From: Meira nashicola
Lineage: Eukaryota; Basidiomycota; Exobasidiomycetes; Exobasidiales; Brachybasidiaceae
NCBI GenBank assembly: GCA_001600355.1
Contig: BCJU01000007.1
Location: 124,001-188,000, forward strand
Reading direction: 5' to 3'
DNA: 64,000 bases
Made by a program: the position numbers and the translations under genes. The notes under the pieces were generated by a model. The model was given only the letters and a program-made list of their open reading frames with translations. It ran no database searches and was not told the origin of the DNA. Of this stretch, positions 43,936-55,765 are shown one piece after another. The first letter of the stretch is position 1, and every line of letters starts with the position of its first letter.

Positions 43936-45600
43936 TACTGTGGCCCTTCAATGATGCTATGGAGGAAGCAGCAAGTGGTATGTGTCTATGGAAGTGATAC
44001 GAGGTAATTATTAAAGTTTAGTTCGCGTGCAGGTATTAAATCTGGATTAGCGTGTGGCCAAATCAATACTCGCCGCCCGCTGTACTGTTGCAGGTATAAT
44101 TGAAGGATTTGATAGGGAAATGAAGAAGGTCGAATATTGGGTTAAAGAGTCGCTCAACATGAAAATGCACCTGTAGAGCAATACGATCGTACTTCGTTCT
44201 CAAGCACAGAAAAAAGCATTTAAAGGACGGATACAAAGCTTCTGCATACATTTGAAATCTAGGTATTAATTGAACGTCGTTCTTTCCCGTTATTCTTCGA
44301 TATGGCATCAATCCCATGAATCTGATACTTACGCAATTCAATTTTATTGCAGAAAGGTAAATCTTGAAACATTTAGTGCGTTTACTATTGAATTCACTAT
44401 GTGCCCCATAAGATATTACAAATTTGCGAGCAATGTGTGCAACATCAGGAACTTATACGGCATTGTTTTCTTTGGATCGTTTCTAATCAGATTTGAATTG
44501 TCTTGCTCTTTCAAGGCGTGGTATTCATTACTCAAATTTGATAAAATCTACCGATTTTACCGAGGATTTTCAAATTTTTGATATAATTCTTGCGGGTCGA
44601 AATGCACCAGCAAATGAAACTTTTACTCATTAGTACCAATATCGGTGTTTTCAGGTGAGAGTCGGAAAATGCAATTTCCGCCTATCAAAATTTTATATAA
44701 TTGAGCTATTATGATTTCTTTTTGACCAATAATCTCCTTTTGCATCATCTATGTCTTAGACCACAAATGATTGTAATGCGTCTTATTTGACATTCCCTTT
44801 TCTAGTGATATTTAAAAATACTAAAGAAATGCTTACAGGACGAAATTCGTCAGAAAGCGACGTAAGATGACGAGGCCCGCTTTTTGTGCTTTCCTTTCAG
44901 CTTCAAAGATCTTGGAAACCATAAAGCTTCAACTTTGATTCGCAAATTGCTATTTACAGTGCGGAAGGACTCTTTTTGCTCTTACTGGGCTTGTCTGTAA
45001 ACGCATCAATTTTCATGGCCACTCATTTCCCCGTTTTCGTGTACGAGGTTTATACAGCTGTAGGTCAAAAGCCGTCATAACCAAGATGTATTCGAACTTT
45101 TGCCAAAGACCATCTTTGCAACTCGCATTTCTTCACTTACGTAGAAGTAAAAAGGGCCTCCCTCTTTTTGATTGTACTTACGTTGACAAACCTGAAATGC
45201 TTTGCAGAGTAACAGAAGCTGAGAAAAATAAATTAATGATAGGGAAGCAGCCCAATCGAATGTATGATTTATCCGCTTGAGATCACACTGAAGCGACACT
45301 GTCGATCCATGCAGAGACACCATCAGGAATTCTTTTAGAAGCCACGTTATTCCAGTCAACCCGATCAATCAGGTTAGCACTATATTGCCAACATCTCCAG
45401 GAATCCATTTCGCGTTCAGCGGAATGTTTTGTCTGTGCTGGTAAGCATCGCAGAAAGCATGATCGAAGCACGGTGGCGCTCCTTATATGATCAATCTAAC
45501 TTTCTCCTATGTAAATCGACCAGACGAATCGCTCGATACTGAATAGACGGACATTTATCTTGAGCAAATACAATTCTATGCACACTTGTACATGGAAATC
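43936..45600. other. no supported gene
   Basis: Short frames on both strands. The plus-strand frame 45086-45280 and its continuation near 45290-45480 look mildly protein-like (CTYVDKPEMLCRVTEAEKNK) but match nothing known. Confidence 0.35.
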
Positions 45601-47021
45601 TTAGCCTTGTCCTTTGCGGAAGACGAAACATCTGTATAAACCTGCGAGAAAAGATATAAAGATACCAGGAAAATGTGTCAGAGTTCCAGACAGTAACCCA
45701 TTTCTGACAAGACGTACCTTGTGTCTTCATTCTTGACAGAGGTGCGTCCTTACTCATCTTTTTCAACAAGTCTCTGGCGCGTATCCTGGATATCCCGGAC
45801 TCGAGCATGGCAGATTCAGAATACGATAAATGGGACAAAAAATCTTCGAATGTAAAACTTTCGACCAGGCTCAATTGAGCAGTTGCTGCTATTCTGGAAT
45901 GAAGAATTTTGTCAGAAATTCCGGAGTATGATCGCACAAGGTCTTTAGCTATTACATACGCTCTAAGACTCTTCGTTGATATGCAAGATTCCGGAAGTTG
46001 GGAGAAAGAGCCCTGTAGACTGAAAAAATAAGCAATTGATTCGAACGATGCTGAGCCAGTGTAGCTACTTTTGTCACACCGCCTTGCATCTTTGTTTGTT
46101 TCGGCATCATTTCGCTCATAGAACCCAGTAGAGATGTCTCCGAAATGTTTTTTGTCCTTTAAATGTTCTCTGAAGGGCCAAAAGACGAATTATTTTCTCA
46201 GAACAGATATGATGATTGGCATTTCACCGCTGCACTTACTGTATACAATCTCCGTCAGGCACGACGCAGATGAAGTGTCCTTGTGGTCTCAGGTATGAAG
46301 ACAAACAATGCAAGCACTTGTATGTTTCCTTTGAGCTTCCAAAGAGAAAATGTAAGCTAAGGAAACTAGTCACCGTATCGTAAGGCGCGAAAGCCTGAAT
46401 TCTTGCATCATTAAGCTGGGAATAGGTTTTTCAGCAACCTCTGTCCGACTTTCGATGATCTGAGGGAAAAAACGTACCTTTTGGTGACTGATATTCAGAA
46501 GCGTAATCTCGGCAGTCGGGAGACCATTCTTTCGCTGCGTGTTACAGCGATTCTGACGTTGAACACCTTCTTGAATCTGAGAGTCTGTCAGATCTTCCGG
46601 CAACACGTTCAAGGAGATGCGGTAAGCAAGGATGTTAAGCCGACGAACAACGGGTCCACATATCTCGTATCTTACCTGTTCCCACATAGCGAGTCACGCC
46701 TGCTCTTTCGAATTTGCTGGAATCTGATCCTCTACCGCAGCCGATGTCGAGAACCTGTGGTGATTGCAAATTGAGTCTTTCGTCGAAGTGCCGGGAAGAT
46801 AGCTGATAAACTCACTGATCTCGCTTTGCTAGAGCAATAGGCGTCAATCAGACTGGCTTTGACTACATTTGTAAACAAGGCGAGTTCATGATTCGATTTG
46901 TCTCCTCTTTGGGATAAAGAGACATCTATTTTTGCCTCGACTATAATTTATTTTCAGTTTAGCTCGAAAGATCTCCTGACAATTTTAAAGAAAACTCACA
47001 TTTCCTCTGTACTTCGTCCAT
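45601..47021 (-). CDS. mRNA cap guanine-N7 methyltransferase, intact (seven exons, 336 aa)
   Basis: Exons 47021-47000, 46940-46816, 46754-46676, 46593-46478, 46415-46240, 46169-45718 and 45641-45601 join in one frame (1011 nt) with consensus splice sites. The start is MDEVQRKFEAK. Abd1-family landmarks in order: NHELALFTNVVKASLI (helix before the SAM site); SAM motif I VLDIGCGRGSDSSKF; DLTDSQIQEG (the ribose-binding Asp position); a PYDTVTSFLSLHFLFGS motif corresponding to FDVVSCQFAHYAFES; YLRPQGHFICVVPDGDCI; FSLQGSFSQLPESCI; ESFTFEDFLSHL; and the short C-terminal strand GLYRCFVFRKGQG. The enzyme should transfer methyl from SAM to N7 of the GpppN cap. It is shorter than yeast Abd1 (about 436 aa) because the N-terminal extension is missing. 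The conserved HYAFE aromatic region is altered (LHFLFGS). A broken paralogue lies at 61.4-62.9 kb. Confidence 0.85.
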
Positions 47022-47369
47022 CGCACTTGTTACATTCGATGTAGAAGATCATAATCCGGTGTGGTTGTCTACGGAGATTGGCTGCGCGTGGAAATTGCAT
47101 TCTGTGCACATCCAGAAAAAAGTCACACGTGCTGTGGTTAGATACCAGCATCGATTACGTGACGAGTTTCGTGTCGAAGTATGCTTAAACCGCTCGTTAG
47201 ATCGCAACTAAGAAAATGCGGTGCTACAGATGAAATTGCCAAGAACGCGTTCCTCTCAGGCTGTGCACGTTACACAAAAAATTTGAAGGTGTATCTGCGT
47301 GGTCTTTGTCTTTACGAGCTCGTGCACAAATCTGTATAACTCTAGAGAGATGAAATATTGCGTCAACAC
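47022..47369. other. spacer between methyltransferase and F-box relic
   Basis: About 350 bp upstream of the methyltransferase. A plus-strand frame (NPVWLSTEIGCAWKLHSVHI) is open but antisense to everything around it and unrecognised. Confidence 0.35.
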
Positions 47370-48883
47370 TTAATATGAATTACAAGTACAAGAAGCTTGA
47401 CACACGGTAACTTTCGAAAGGTACAAGCTTGCCACGCAATTGTATATCTCCGCATCGTTCAACAAATTGTGCGCGATTTGCCGCAAATGATCGTAGAACC
47501 CCATCCTAAGCATCAATTGAGGGACTGGCGATCCGCCGTTAGTTGCTTGGTCAGATAGGTGCCCACGTGCGCTTTGTGAAACTTCCACATCAAAGAGGCG
47601 ATTCGGGATCTCGGTCAGGCTTAGAAAGCTCTGCTCTAGTTTTGCGTCTTTTGCAGTGGTATCCAGAACGCGATTGCAGACTGCTTTGATACACATCACA
47701 CATTCATCTTGATGCATTGCTTTGTTTTGTGTGAAAGAAGCCATCAACCGTGAACGTGAAACCCGGAAAGCTTCAACACGGCTGAATATGAGCTTCACCT
47801 TGTCTCCCTTTCTTCCGTGACTACAGTCTTGTAATGTGACGTCTGTAACAAAAAGACATATCGGTATGCTTTTCAAGATCAACAGTATCTCCACGCTGCA
47901 TGGTGCATATCGAATGTCTGGCGCCCAGAGTGAGCCGCGGCAAGACTCAGTGTTTCTTTTCAACTTTGCCTCAGCATTCTGAATTATTGAGGAAATTTGG
48001 AATGCGAGATCCTACTTGTCTCGAGCGGTCCCTTGATAATCAAAATGATGTTCGCTGGCTGTGCTGAATTGATCTGAGCGAAGGTATACGCGGACTCCAA
48101 GAGGATATTGCGAGACAAAATGGAACAGCGAAGGATTTTGATCTAATAACTGATCAGAATTTATTTTCGAAAAATGATCGTCCCATGAAGAATTCCTTGA
48201 GTAGCAGCAAATGCTGAGCGTATGACACATTGGTAGGTAACTTTTACTGTAATCGAATTGATCATTTTCGCCGCCTGCAGTACACAAAAGTTTTTGGTGT
48301 CAGAACCTTTGGCGTTGATCCAAAAATGAACCAGCTTACCAATGCCATCTGCCAGAATAATGAGTTCTTCGAGCTCTTTTTGTCTCTCAATTGCGCATTT
48401 GTATTCTTCTCGAAGATCGCACCAAATAACATCCCATTTTAGTTTTTTCAGGCGGTGACATTGCTGAAAAAAAAAATGAGAAGGCATGTGATGAAAACTC
48501 AATCTGCCCTTATTTGGCTCACCTTTGAATTGCGATAACTCAAATGACTGTACTTGTTCCAAATACCCTTTTTTTTTCTTTGGCTTTTGCAAGCCATGAA
48601 CTCAGTAAAAAAAGATCGTTCTCGGATGTGCATATGAGAGACCTCCAGATTTGTTTGCAAACGAGTGCACAGCTTGGATACTCTCTTCCCAATTTGCGTT
48701 GACAGAGATGGTCATTCATGGATGAATAAGGTCGATTTTGACTGGCGAAGACTTCTGAGAAAAATATTGAACTGGACAAAACAAATCAGAGCATCAGCTG
48801 GACATGATAAGTTTTTTTTTGCTACTTCAAGGCAATTCATCCTCTTATACCTACGACCAAATCTCGACAGGGAGTTGCGTCAT
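47370..48883 (-). pseudogene. F-box protein, copy E (disabled)
   Basis: A paralogue of the intact F-box gene at 53.1-54.7 kb, with the same exon order. Exon 1 starts at 48883 (MTQLPVEIWS), intron, then SIFFSEVFASQNRPYSSMND and YPSCALVCKQIWRSLI. Next comes a frameshift at an 8-T run near 48569, then YLEQVQSFELSQF, an intron, and CHRLKKLKWDVIWCDLREEY with LEELIILADGIG. The third exon carries FDYSKSYLPMCHTLSICCYS and NPSLFHFVSQYPLGVRVYLR, then a TAG at 48012 exactly where the intact copy has CAG (Gln before DLAFQ). The rest continues to 47370 with DHLRQIAHNLLNDAEIYNCV. So one nonsense change and one probable frameshift. Confidence 0.75.
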
Positions 48884-50197
48884 TACTATTTTTGCTTAGA
48901 TTAGATTTCAATTTGCTCGTTGGATGAAGACCAAAAGAGATTTTTTGAATGACGCCATGCTCACATTGTCTATCATTCACCCCATTTGTTCATGCGACAA
49001 AGTGCTGGACTTCTTTCAGCTTTCGCGCCGTCCAAAAAAGTCTGTCTACAGGGTTTGAAAGACAGCTGTACTGTGACTTCGCAAGGGGTAGACTGGTCAG
49101 TGCACACGTGGATGTCTCCGTCGCTGTACCCAAACTAGAATGCAATGCCGATCAAGATTGCTTCCGCTGAAGCGTGCTTCTTGTCAATCGTAATTGTCTT
49201 TCCAAAAGCACCATAAATGCTGCGCTTATTCCCGAGTAGATTTTGAGGAGCAAATAAGATTTGAGAGATCGTCAGAAGAGCACTCTGTGATGAAAAGTAG
49301 ATTAATATCTGACAAAAAGCCAGCCTACTGCTCTATGACTCTTGCTTAACATCCAGCTGTTTCCTCTCAGTGCTGCATCATTGTAGTCCTTCTCTGTGAT
49401 GGATGATACAAGTCCCAGCAAATTTTTCTGCATATTCGTAGCTGGAAACGAGCACAAAGAGCGTGGAGCGCGGAGTTCGACCCGAAACTTTTACAACACG
49501 GAATCAACAGGAGTGCCAAAGACTTGTATTGCCTTTCTAGCCTTCCTGCATACGAAGACTTTCGTTGATTCGGCATCTGCGCAACGCTGGGAGTGTCTTT
49601 GGATAACTTTTACTCAAAAGAGTAGCTTGCTCTCGCACTTTTCCATGCTAATTTTGTTTAGAACCTGACCTTTGTTTTTTTTTCAAGTTTGCAAGCATGT
49701 GCTTGGGACAGGTGTAGCCAAAAGAGTGGAACAAACCGGAGTTCTAACAAAATTGACTATTCTTACAATAAATTGAGAAATGAAAAAGAATTCATTTTCA
49801 ACATGCGCTGACTACACCGTAGGCATAGTATGCATGTAGAAGACCGCTTTGTCGAGGCAATTCAAAGAGTCGGTAGCAATAGAGAAGTAAAAACCCATTT
49901 TATTCTTCGGTCTAAGGCGCTAGAATCCACAATTCGAACGCCAATTTTGAGCTAAAATTCTCGCCATGTGGAACTATCTGAAAACAACATGTGAGCTAGG
50001 AGCAATGTAGTTCGGACATCACAAGGATCGAGCGATTCGTATGGTGGGTGTGTTGTCCTTCCTTCTTGGATATGGGAAGAAGACTATGTGGAAAAGACAT
50101 TGAATTGAAAAAGTTATATAAGAAAGCTTCTCTTACCACTTATTTGCAGTAACCTAATCCTTTTTTCTGTACATGCTCTATCGACGATTCCAAGATT
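48884..50197. other. no supported gene
   Basis: Short frames on both strands, none recognisable. The longest is 90 codons at 49396-49668 (plus). Confidence 0.35.
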
Positions 50198-50977
50198 ATG
50201 AATCAAACGGACTTGTCGTACTGGTTTATCGAAAGCGGTAGCCTAGTAAGAATAGTGAAAGATAGAGAAAGCGTGAAGGACATGCTTCAAGACTTGCGCT
50301 CCATTGCTTCCCTTTCTTTGAGTTTGAAAGGTGAAAGACTCAGCGCGAATGGTTCAATTTCGCTTGTTACCCTGAAAGCGGCAGGCCTTAATGATTTGCT
50401 GGACATTCAAAAACTTGGCTCAGATGCATATTTCCTCAAGTTGGCTACAAAAAGCCTTGCTTCCATGTTGTCTTTCAAGTATGTCAAAAAGGCTATGTAC
50501 GACTGCAGAAATGCATCAAATGCATTATACGGAAATTATGGCCTCGCAATGAAAGGCATCCTGGACTTTCAGCGATTTCATCTGGCAAATTTACCTATGG
50601 AGGAATGTCAATATCTTCCAAGTTTGAGTGAAGCACTAGAAAGGTATCCAGTCCTCTCAGAAGAGTGGCTTGTGGCATTTAAAGAGGCAAAAACAGTCTT
50701 TGCAAGTATATATGTAGATGTAAGAGGAAGCAGCGAAAAGTCTTTAACCAACGTCCGATCGACGATACGCTTATTGCGTATGCTTCAATGGATGTGTTCT
50801 TCTTGGAGAAGCTCTATGATAGTTGTAGAGTATGCCTTAGCCCAGACTGGATAGGTCCCATTGCAAAAAAAAACAACCAAAAGGCTCATGGACGCTCGCT
50901 CTCCTCAATATCAACCTTGGTCCAAGGAAATGAGATATGGTTCCAAAAGCTGGATAAAAAAGCATCCTTCAACTTGA
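50198..50977 (+). pseudogene. EXD1-like 3'-5' exonuclease-fold gene, copy 1 (frameshifted)
   Basis: Reads as a paralogue of the intact gene at 55766-56530. It starts MNQTDLSYWFIESGSLVRIV; then the motif I region IASLSLSLKGERLSANGSIS, YDCRNASNALYGNYGLAMKG with VLDFQ-like ILDFQ, and EERYPVLSEEWL-type loops. At about 50748 a one-base loss moves the frame, after which RPIDDTLIAYASMDVFFLEK follows. A second shift lies in a 9-A run (50865-50873), after which YQPWSKEMRYGSKSW ends at a stop at 50975-50977. DEDD-family catalytic positions D and E in motif I are S and K here, and the motif II D is N. The second shift could be a homopolymer sequencing error; the first is not in a homopolymer. Confidence 0.75.
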
Positions 50978-53075
50978 TGTAAGCTTTAAAAAGATTAAGC
51001 TCACGAAAATGAGGATATTATGTCCTGTCGTTCAGATATTAGACAGAACTTCAAAAGAATAGTTCAACTATTAGTCCAAAGCAGATTATGATACAGAAAA
51101 CGAATACTTTAAGACAGAATTTCGCAAGCAAAGCAAGCAGGCAACGAGCCCAAGTAGTAATAACGTGAAAGGTATGAAAATTTCGAGAATTTTGAAGTAT
51201 GTGGCGCGAGGTAAAGGGTTGGCCGCAATATAGGGAGAATTTGCTCTTGCAGTAGTATTCGAACTTATCTAAATTCAATTTTCGTACAGGACGTAAAGGT
51301 ATTACATTCACGTGCAAAGTAAGTGCTCGAGGAAAACTGAGGGCGATGGGCGTCAATAAGCGCTTCACGATCATAGCACGTACGAATCATGGAAGGTGAG
51401 GCCAATCAACGTCCAAGTGAAACGACTTCTAAAGCTCATCTAATCCATAACTTTATCCATTCTGCAATGAGATGGAGACATGCAATTTTTCCAGCAGCTT
51501 ATCTTCACTATCAGTTAAAGCGAAAAACTCAAATTGCACGTCTATCAAAGTTGTTCTGTGGAACTTCGTTTTCATCAGGCATACTACCGCTTATTCGCCT
51601 CTCCTATGATCAAGCGAAGGTTTGGTGTCATTGCAACATTTTGCGGGCGTAAAAATTTCTTATCAGAATACAACAGCAGAGCAAATCTGGCAAGAGTGTG
51701 ACCATTCCCTAGGATTTGTATATGTTAAAAAGTACCGTTCAAAAAGACTTGCATCCGGACACATGGTGCAATTGACGGACTACCTTGTATCTCCAAGGCG
51801 ATGAAGACACGCACTAGTGCATATTGCGGCTGAAGCAACCACTGTCTGCTTTCTCTGAGAAATATCAAAAGGCTTGCTTAACTAAAGCATGGATGTAGTC
51901 TTCTTCCAAACGCTGGAGAAGCTTTTCATATATCTACGCAAGCAGCCAACACACATCAATTCAGCTGGAAATTTCAAGCCAAAATTTTGGTGGCGAAGTG
52001 GTTGCTACCGCTAGACCGCCACGGTCGAGGCGATGGGAAGAGAAGATCTTCCCCTTCGGCGCTGGCACATCAAGACTGCCTCTACGATAATCGAAGTCTT
52101 TGGAGCTCATGACATCATGAGCTCCGGTTTTTTCTATCATTCTGAGCCAAATGAGAAAGGTAAAAGGCGAAAACTTGCGGTATCCAAGAATGTGTGAGGA
52201 CAAAATTAGGGGGAGCTTCTGCAGCAATGTGCACATTTTACTCTTGTCTTAACACTCTAGAATTAGCTGACCAAGGAGGCGGAAGAGAATCAACGTTGGA
52301 TCTCAGTACTCCAAAGAATTCGGAGAAACATTCTATAGCAAGCAAAATAGCTTCAAATCCATTAGACCTCACTTTCCGTGTGTGGTGTGACGGATCCATG
52401 ACTTGCCTGCGAAAGGAATGTATTGCTTGAAGATTCTCCTGAACAGCATCCCTTCTTTCTTTTAAGCGAGTTTATCGTCGAGTGGCGAGTTGCTACATGC
52501 CTGCCATAGAGAATAGACATAGCGCAAAACTTGGGTCTAATTAGTCGGTTTTTCGGACCTCTCCTTGTAGTTGTTGAATTAGCGAAATATCTTCTGTGGC
52601 GCTTCGATGGAGCGCTACGGCAGCGCTCTCTTCAAATGAGCTTATTGCTCCAAAAAGTCATCAATCAATTGATATTGTGGTGCAAATTCTACTCTTGCGA
52701 TTTCTACTACAGCTACATATGCCACTATTGGCATCCAGTGTTGAAAAAAATTTAAAGGACTTTGCGATTGATGTATTTTGTACCGACAGAAACACGAATC
52801 AACGTCATTGCCTGCACTTGTAAACGTTTCTTATTCACCTCGTTTATCAGGACCTCGTGCTGGCAATACCGAGCTTTGGCACGTTGCATTTTGGATCCTT
52901 CAAAAAATATGCTCTGTTCTAAAGCATCTTACGTGTACCCACCTTTGTGGGGATGCTTTTTGAGAAAAGAGCAGCGATTCGGTCTCCAGACCCACTGCAG
53001 GCGCCGGAATATGTGTGAAGATGGGGATTAATGCAAGTGGCAGAGAGTTGGGATATACGGAGAAGATGAAGGCGA
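50978..53075. other. 2.1 kb without a firm gene
   Basis: Plus-strand frames at 51389-51652 (MEGEANQRPSETTSKAHLIH) and 51622-51804 (ending VYVKKYRSKRLASGHMVQLT) may be two exons of a small gene joined across gtttggtgtc...cttatcag. The region 52194-53090 has several overlapping plus-strand frames (for example SVEKNLKDFAIDVFCTDRNT, RAGNTELWHVAFWILQK, ASGRELGYTEKMKAIKAKNK) that look like decayed coding sequence but match no family I know. Confidence 0.3.
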
Positions 53076-54697
53076 TTAAAGCGAAGAACAAAAACTCCGT
53101 GTGCTTCTCTGCCTAGCGTGTTGGTCAAGATCACGTATGGTTGGGTCGTCAGTCCGTACGAAGTTCGCGTACAAACGTGCCGTACATTGACGTATATCGT
53201 TGTCAATGACAAGGTTGTATGCAATCTGGCGAATATGATCGGATACCGTCATTCCATGGACCCAATGGGAACTCGAGTAACATTCGCGTGATTTGCATCC
53301 TTGCACGCATTCAATGTGGCAACAAAGATCCTTTTCGCATGATAAAGGATAATCAATTTCCGTCGATCTAATAAAGATCGGGGTCACATCCGATTTGTCC
53401 GAAAATTTGGTATGTAGCATACCCTGCAAGGCTAAGCGGATCTGATCGCAATAATTCTCATCTTGGGTAATTTGCCGCTCACATAACGAAGTAATGATAT
53501 ATGCTCGCAGAAATTTGAAGGCTTCCGCGCGCTTTGATATCACTACGCATTTTTCAGATGTTTTTCTGTGGGGACAATCATGCACCAGCACATCTGCAAC
53601 GAACAGCCAAATCGGAATGCTCTTCTGAATAAGAAGTGGATCCGGCATGCATGGTATAAAGCTCAATGGCGGTAACCATTGCTTAGAGGCAAAGCGAGAT
53701 TCTCGCATCCATAGAGACTCCGCGACACATATAATCCAGTGAAACTGAAAAGCAAGGTCCTGCCTGTCACGACCTGTTTGCTGATAGTTGCACGCTCGCT
53801 CACTAGCATTGCTATACTGACCATTGTAAATGGCAACCTCCATTCCCAAGAAATATTGTGATCCATAAAGAAACATCTGTGGTTGAGTGTCCAACAACTG
53901 GTCTGTCCCCTCATCTCCAAAATAATTCCACGAAATGGAGTGCTGATCCCATGATGTTGGTCCTTGATAACAACATAGACTCAATTTTCGACAGGTAGGT
54001 AGCGAGGATTGACTATAGTCAAATTTAACGGAAGTTCCTGTACATTAACATTAGGTTGGTGCTTAGCGAACTTTTCTGCGTAATTGCACTTGGAGAATGA
54101 AGACGAAGGAAGAATTACTCACCTGGACCATCTGCGATTATTGCAAGCTCTTCTAAAATTCCATGATGTTCAATCGCAATTTTGTATTCATCACGCATAG
54201 CGAATTCGTCTAAGTCCCACACTAGCTTCTTCAAGGAAGTACATCTTATTAGCAGAGTCTGAATCAAGGGCTTGTACGTGTCTGTTTCTTTTGACCACTG
54301 GCATTTTTTGCAAATGCCTCTTAGCTCAAGAATTTCGACTTTATTGAGACATGTTGTGCTATCGCTGGCCTCCGCCATCCAGTGTTCAAATGCTAACAAA
54401 TCATCACAAGATCTGCAAATGAGATGCGTCCATTGCTGACTCAATAGAATAGCACAGCTTGGAAAGGCTTCCTTTAAGGCAAACTGGTATGAACAATTGT
54501 CGACATCAAGATATGGTCGTGTTTGCTGCAATGTCAGGCCGCTGTAAGAAAAAATAAGGCTGCAAGAATGCAAAGAATCAGTTCATTTTGGAAAGAGCAT
54601 ATCACCGCGAGGGTATGGCATTGATTTACGCGTCCCAAACTGCAACTCACGACCAAATCTCTGAGGGAAGTGATGGGTTTTTGCCTCTTCTCATCAT
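53076..54697 (-). CDS. F-box protein, copy D (intact, three exons, 481 aa)
   Basis: Exons 54697-54651, 54559-54123 and 54037-53076 join in one frame (1446 nt). The F-box is split by the first intron: NPSLPSEIWS then LIFSYSGLTL, followed by FPSCAILLSQQWTHLIC. Such N-terminal F-boxes bind Skp1 and recruit targets to SCF ubiquitin ligases. The middle has leucine-rich, LRR-like strands (KVEILELRGI, LLIRCTSLKKLVWDLDEF, ILEELAIIADGPG). The C-terminal half (FLYGSQYFLGMEVAIY, PLLIQKSIPIWLFVADVLVH, DHIRQIAYNLVIDNDIRQCT) is shared only with copy E in this window and has no named domain. Target and function are unknown. The start is the first of two ATGs (MMRRGKN). Copy E at 47.4-48.9 kb is a broken duplicate. 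Confidence 0.75.
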
Positions 54698-55765
54698 CAA
54701 TGTTTTCCTGGTTGATGACAAGCGAGAGAGTTCGAGGCAATGGAATCATCTACGCGTATATGCGGTACCGGAAATGCGGATCAAACATGGTCTGTGCAGT
54801 TTCCCAGAAGCGGTCACGCGTCGATAGCTCTGTAGTTTTATTAAAACTCGGGGTACTCTACCTTATTTGCACGTCTATCAAGCTACATTTTCATGGTGGA
54901 ACAGACAAATGGGAAATTGACCGTCCCCTCATTACTCCATGGTCTAATCTTTGGTGATTGGTATCAAAGTACACATGTGGAGACTGATCATGCACACTAA
55001 CTACATTAAGAAGGGGAAGTACAACCGCCGTTCATGGTAAGTTGTGCTTTTGCCTATTTCCACGCGCACTACTTAATTATCGAGAACACTGTTGTGCTTT
55101 TCTTCACAATGGGTGGTATGCAAACTGACAAGGATGTGGACTACATCAGACTGTCTTTTTCAGTGATTCCCACGCCAAGAGATGAGGGAGTTTAAGTTGG
55201 CGCGCTCTTGCCACGTTCCTGTCACAAGCTTCAAGCAAGCTTCAAGCAAGCTTCAAGAAAGCTTCAAATTATACATAATCCGTAGGTGGCAACATGCTCC
55301 ATCACTGAGCTGCAGTATCATAAAAGGCTTCACATCTATTAGGCAAAGTAAGGTTTTAAGGGGATTGCTCTAAAATCGTACCAGCTATGTGATTTCTTTG
55401 CAATACCCTCAGCGATGCACAGCTGGGGATTCATGGTTACGAAATTGGGTCAGTGGGCTCCATTGGAAAATAAGAGCTTCTGACTGCAGGATCAGTCAGT
55501 TGGAAGCCCTTTTTCAGCTATATTTGGAGTCGGACTCCCCTTGGAGTCTCTCTTGACACTATAGCTCGATGTATTCTACTACTCAATATTCGAAGCCAGT
55601 ACGTCCATAGTCATGCCCCTCTGCTGTGTCAGTGTAATTATTAAGACGAGATCACACTTCGTCCTCTTTCAAAAGAAATGACATGAGGGAATGGTTATTC
55701 ATTATATATTTCTATGCAGGACAATCTTGTCAACGCACATACCATTTCAAAATTAATTGAAAAAC
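54698..55765. other. intergenic, small tandem repeat at 55224-55267
   Basis: No recognisable gene between the F-box gene and the exonuclease-like gene (both minus strand). It contains a 11-bp tandem repeat (see separate entry). Confidence 0.4.
55224..55267. repeat. tandem repeat, four 11-bp units (aagcttcaagc)
   Basis: Four head-to-tail copies of aagcttcaagc or a one-base variant. Only a short slippage-type array. Confidence 0.85.

Noticed and set aside
47037..47330. Plus-strand coding region between the methyltransferase and the F-box relic
   Set aside because: The open stretch is short, lacks a start, matches nothing and lies antisense to the gene models on both sides.
55224..55267. CRISPR-like array
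   Set aside because: Only 11-bp direct tandem units without spacers, in eukaryotic-type DNA; it is an ordinary slippage repeat.
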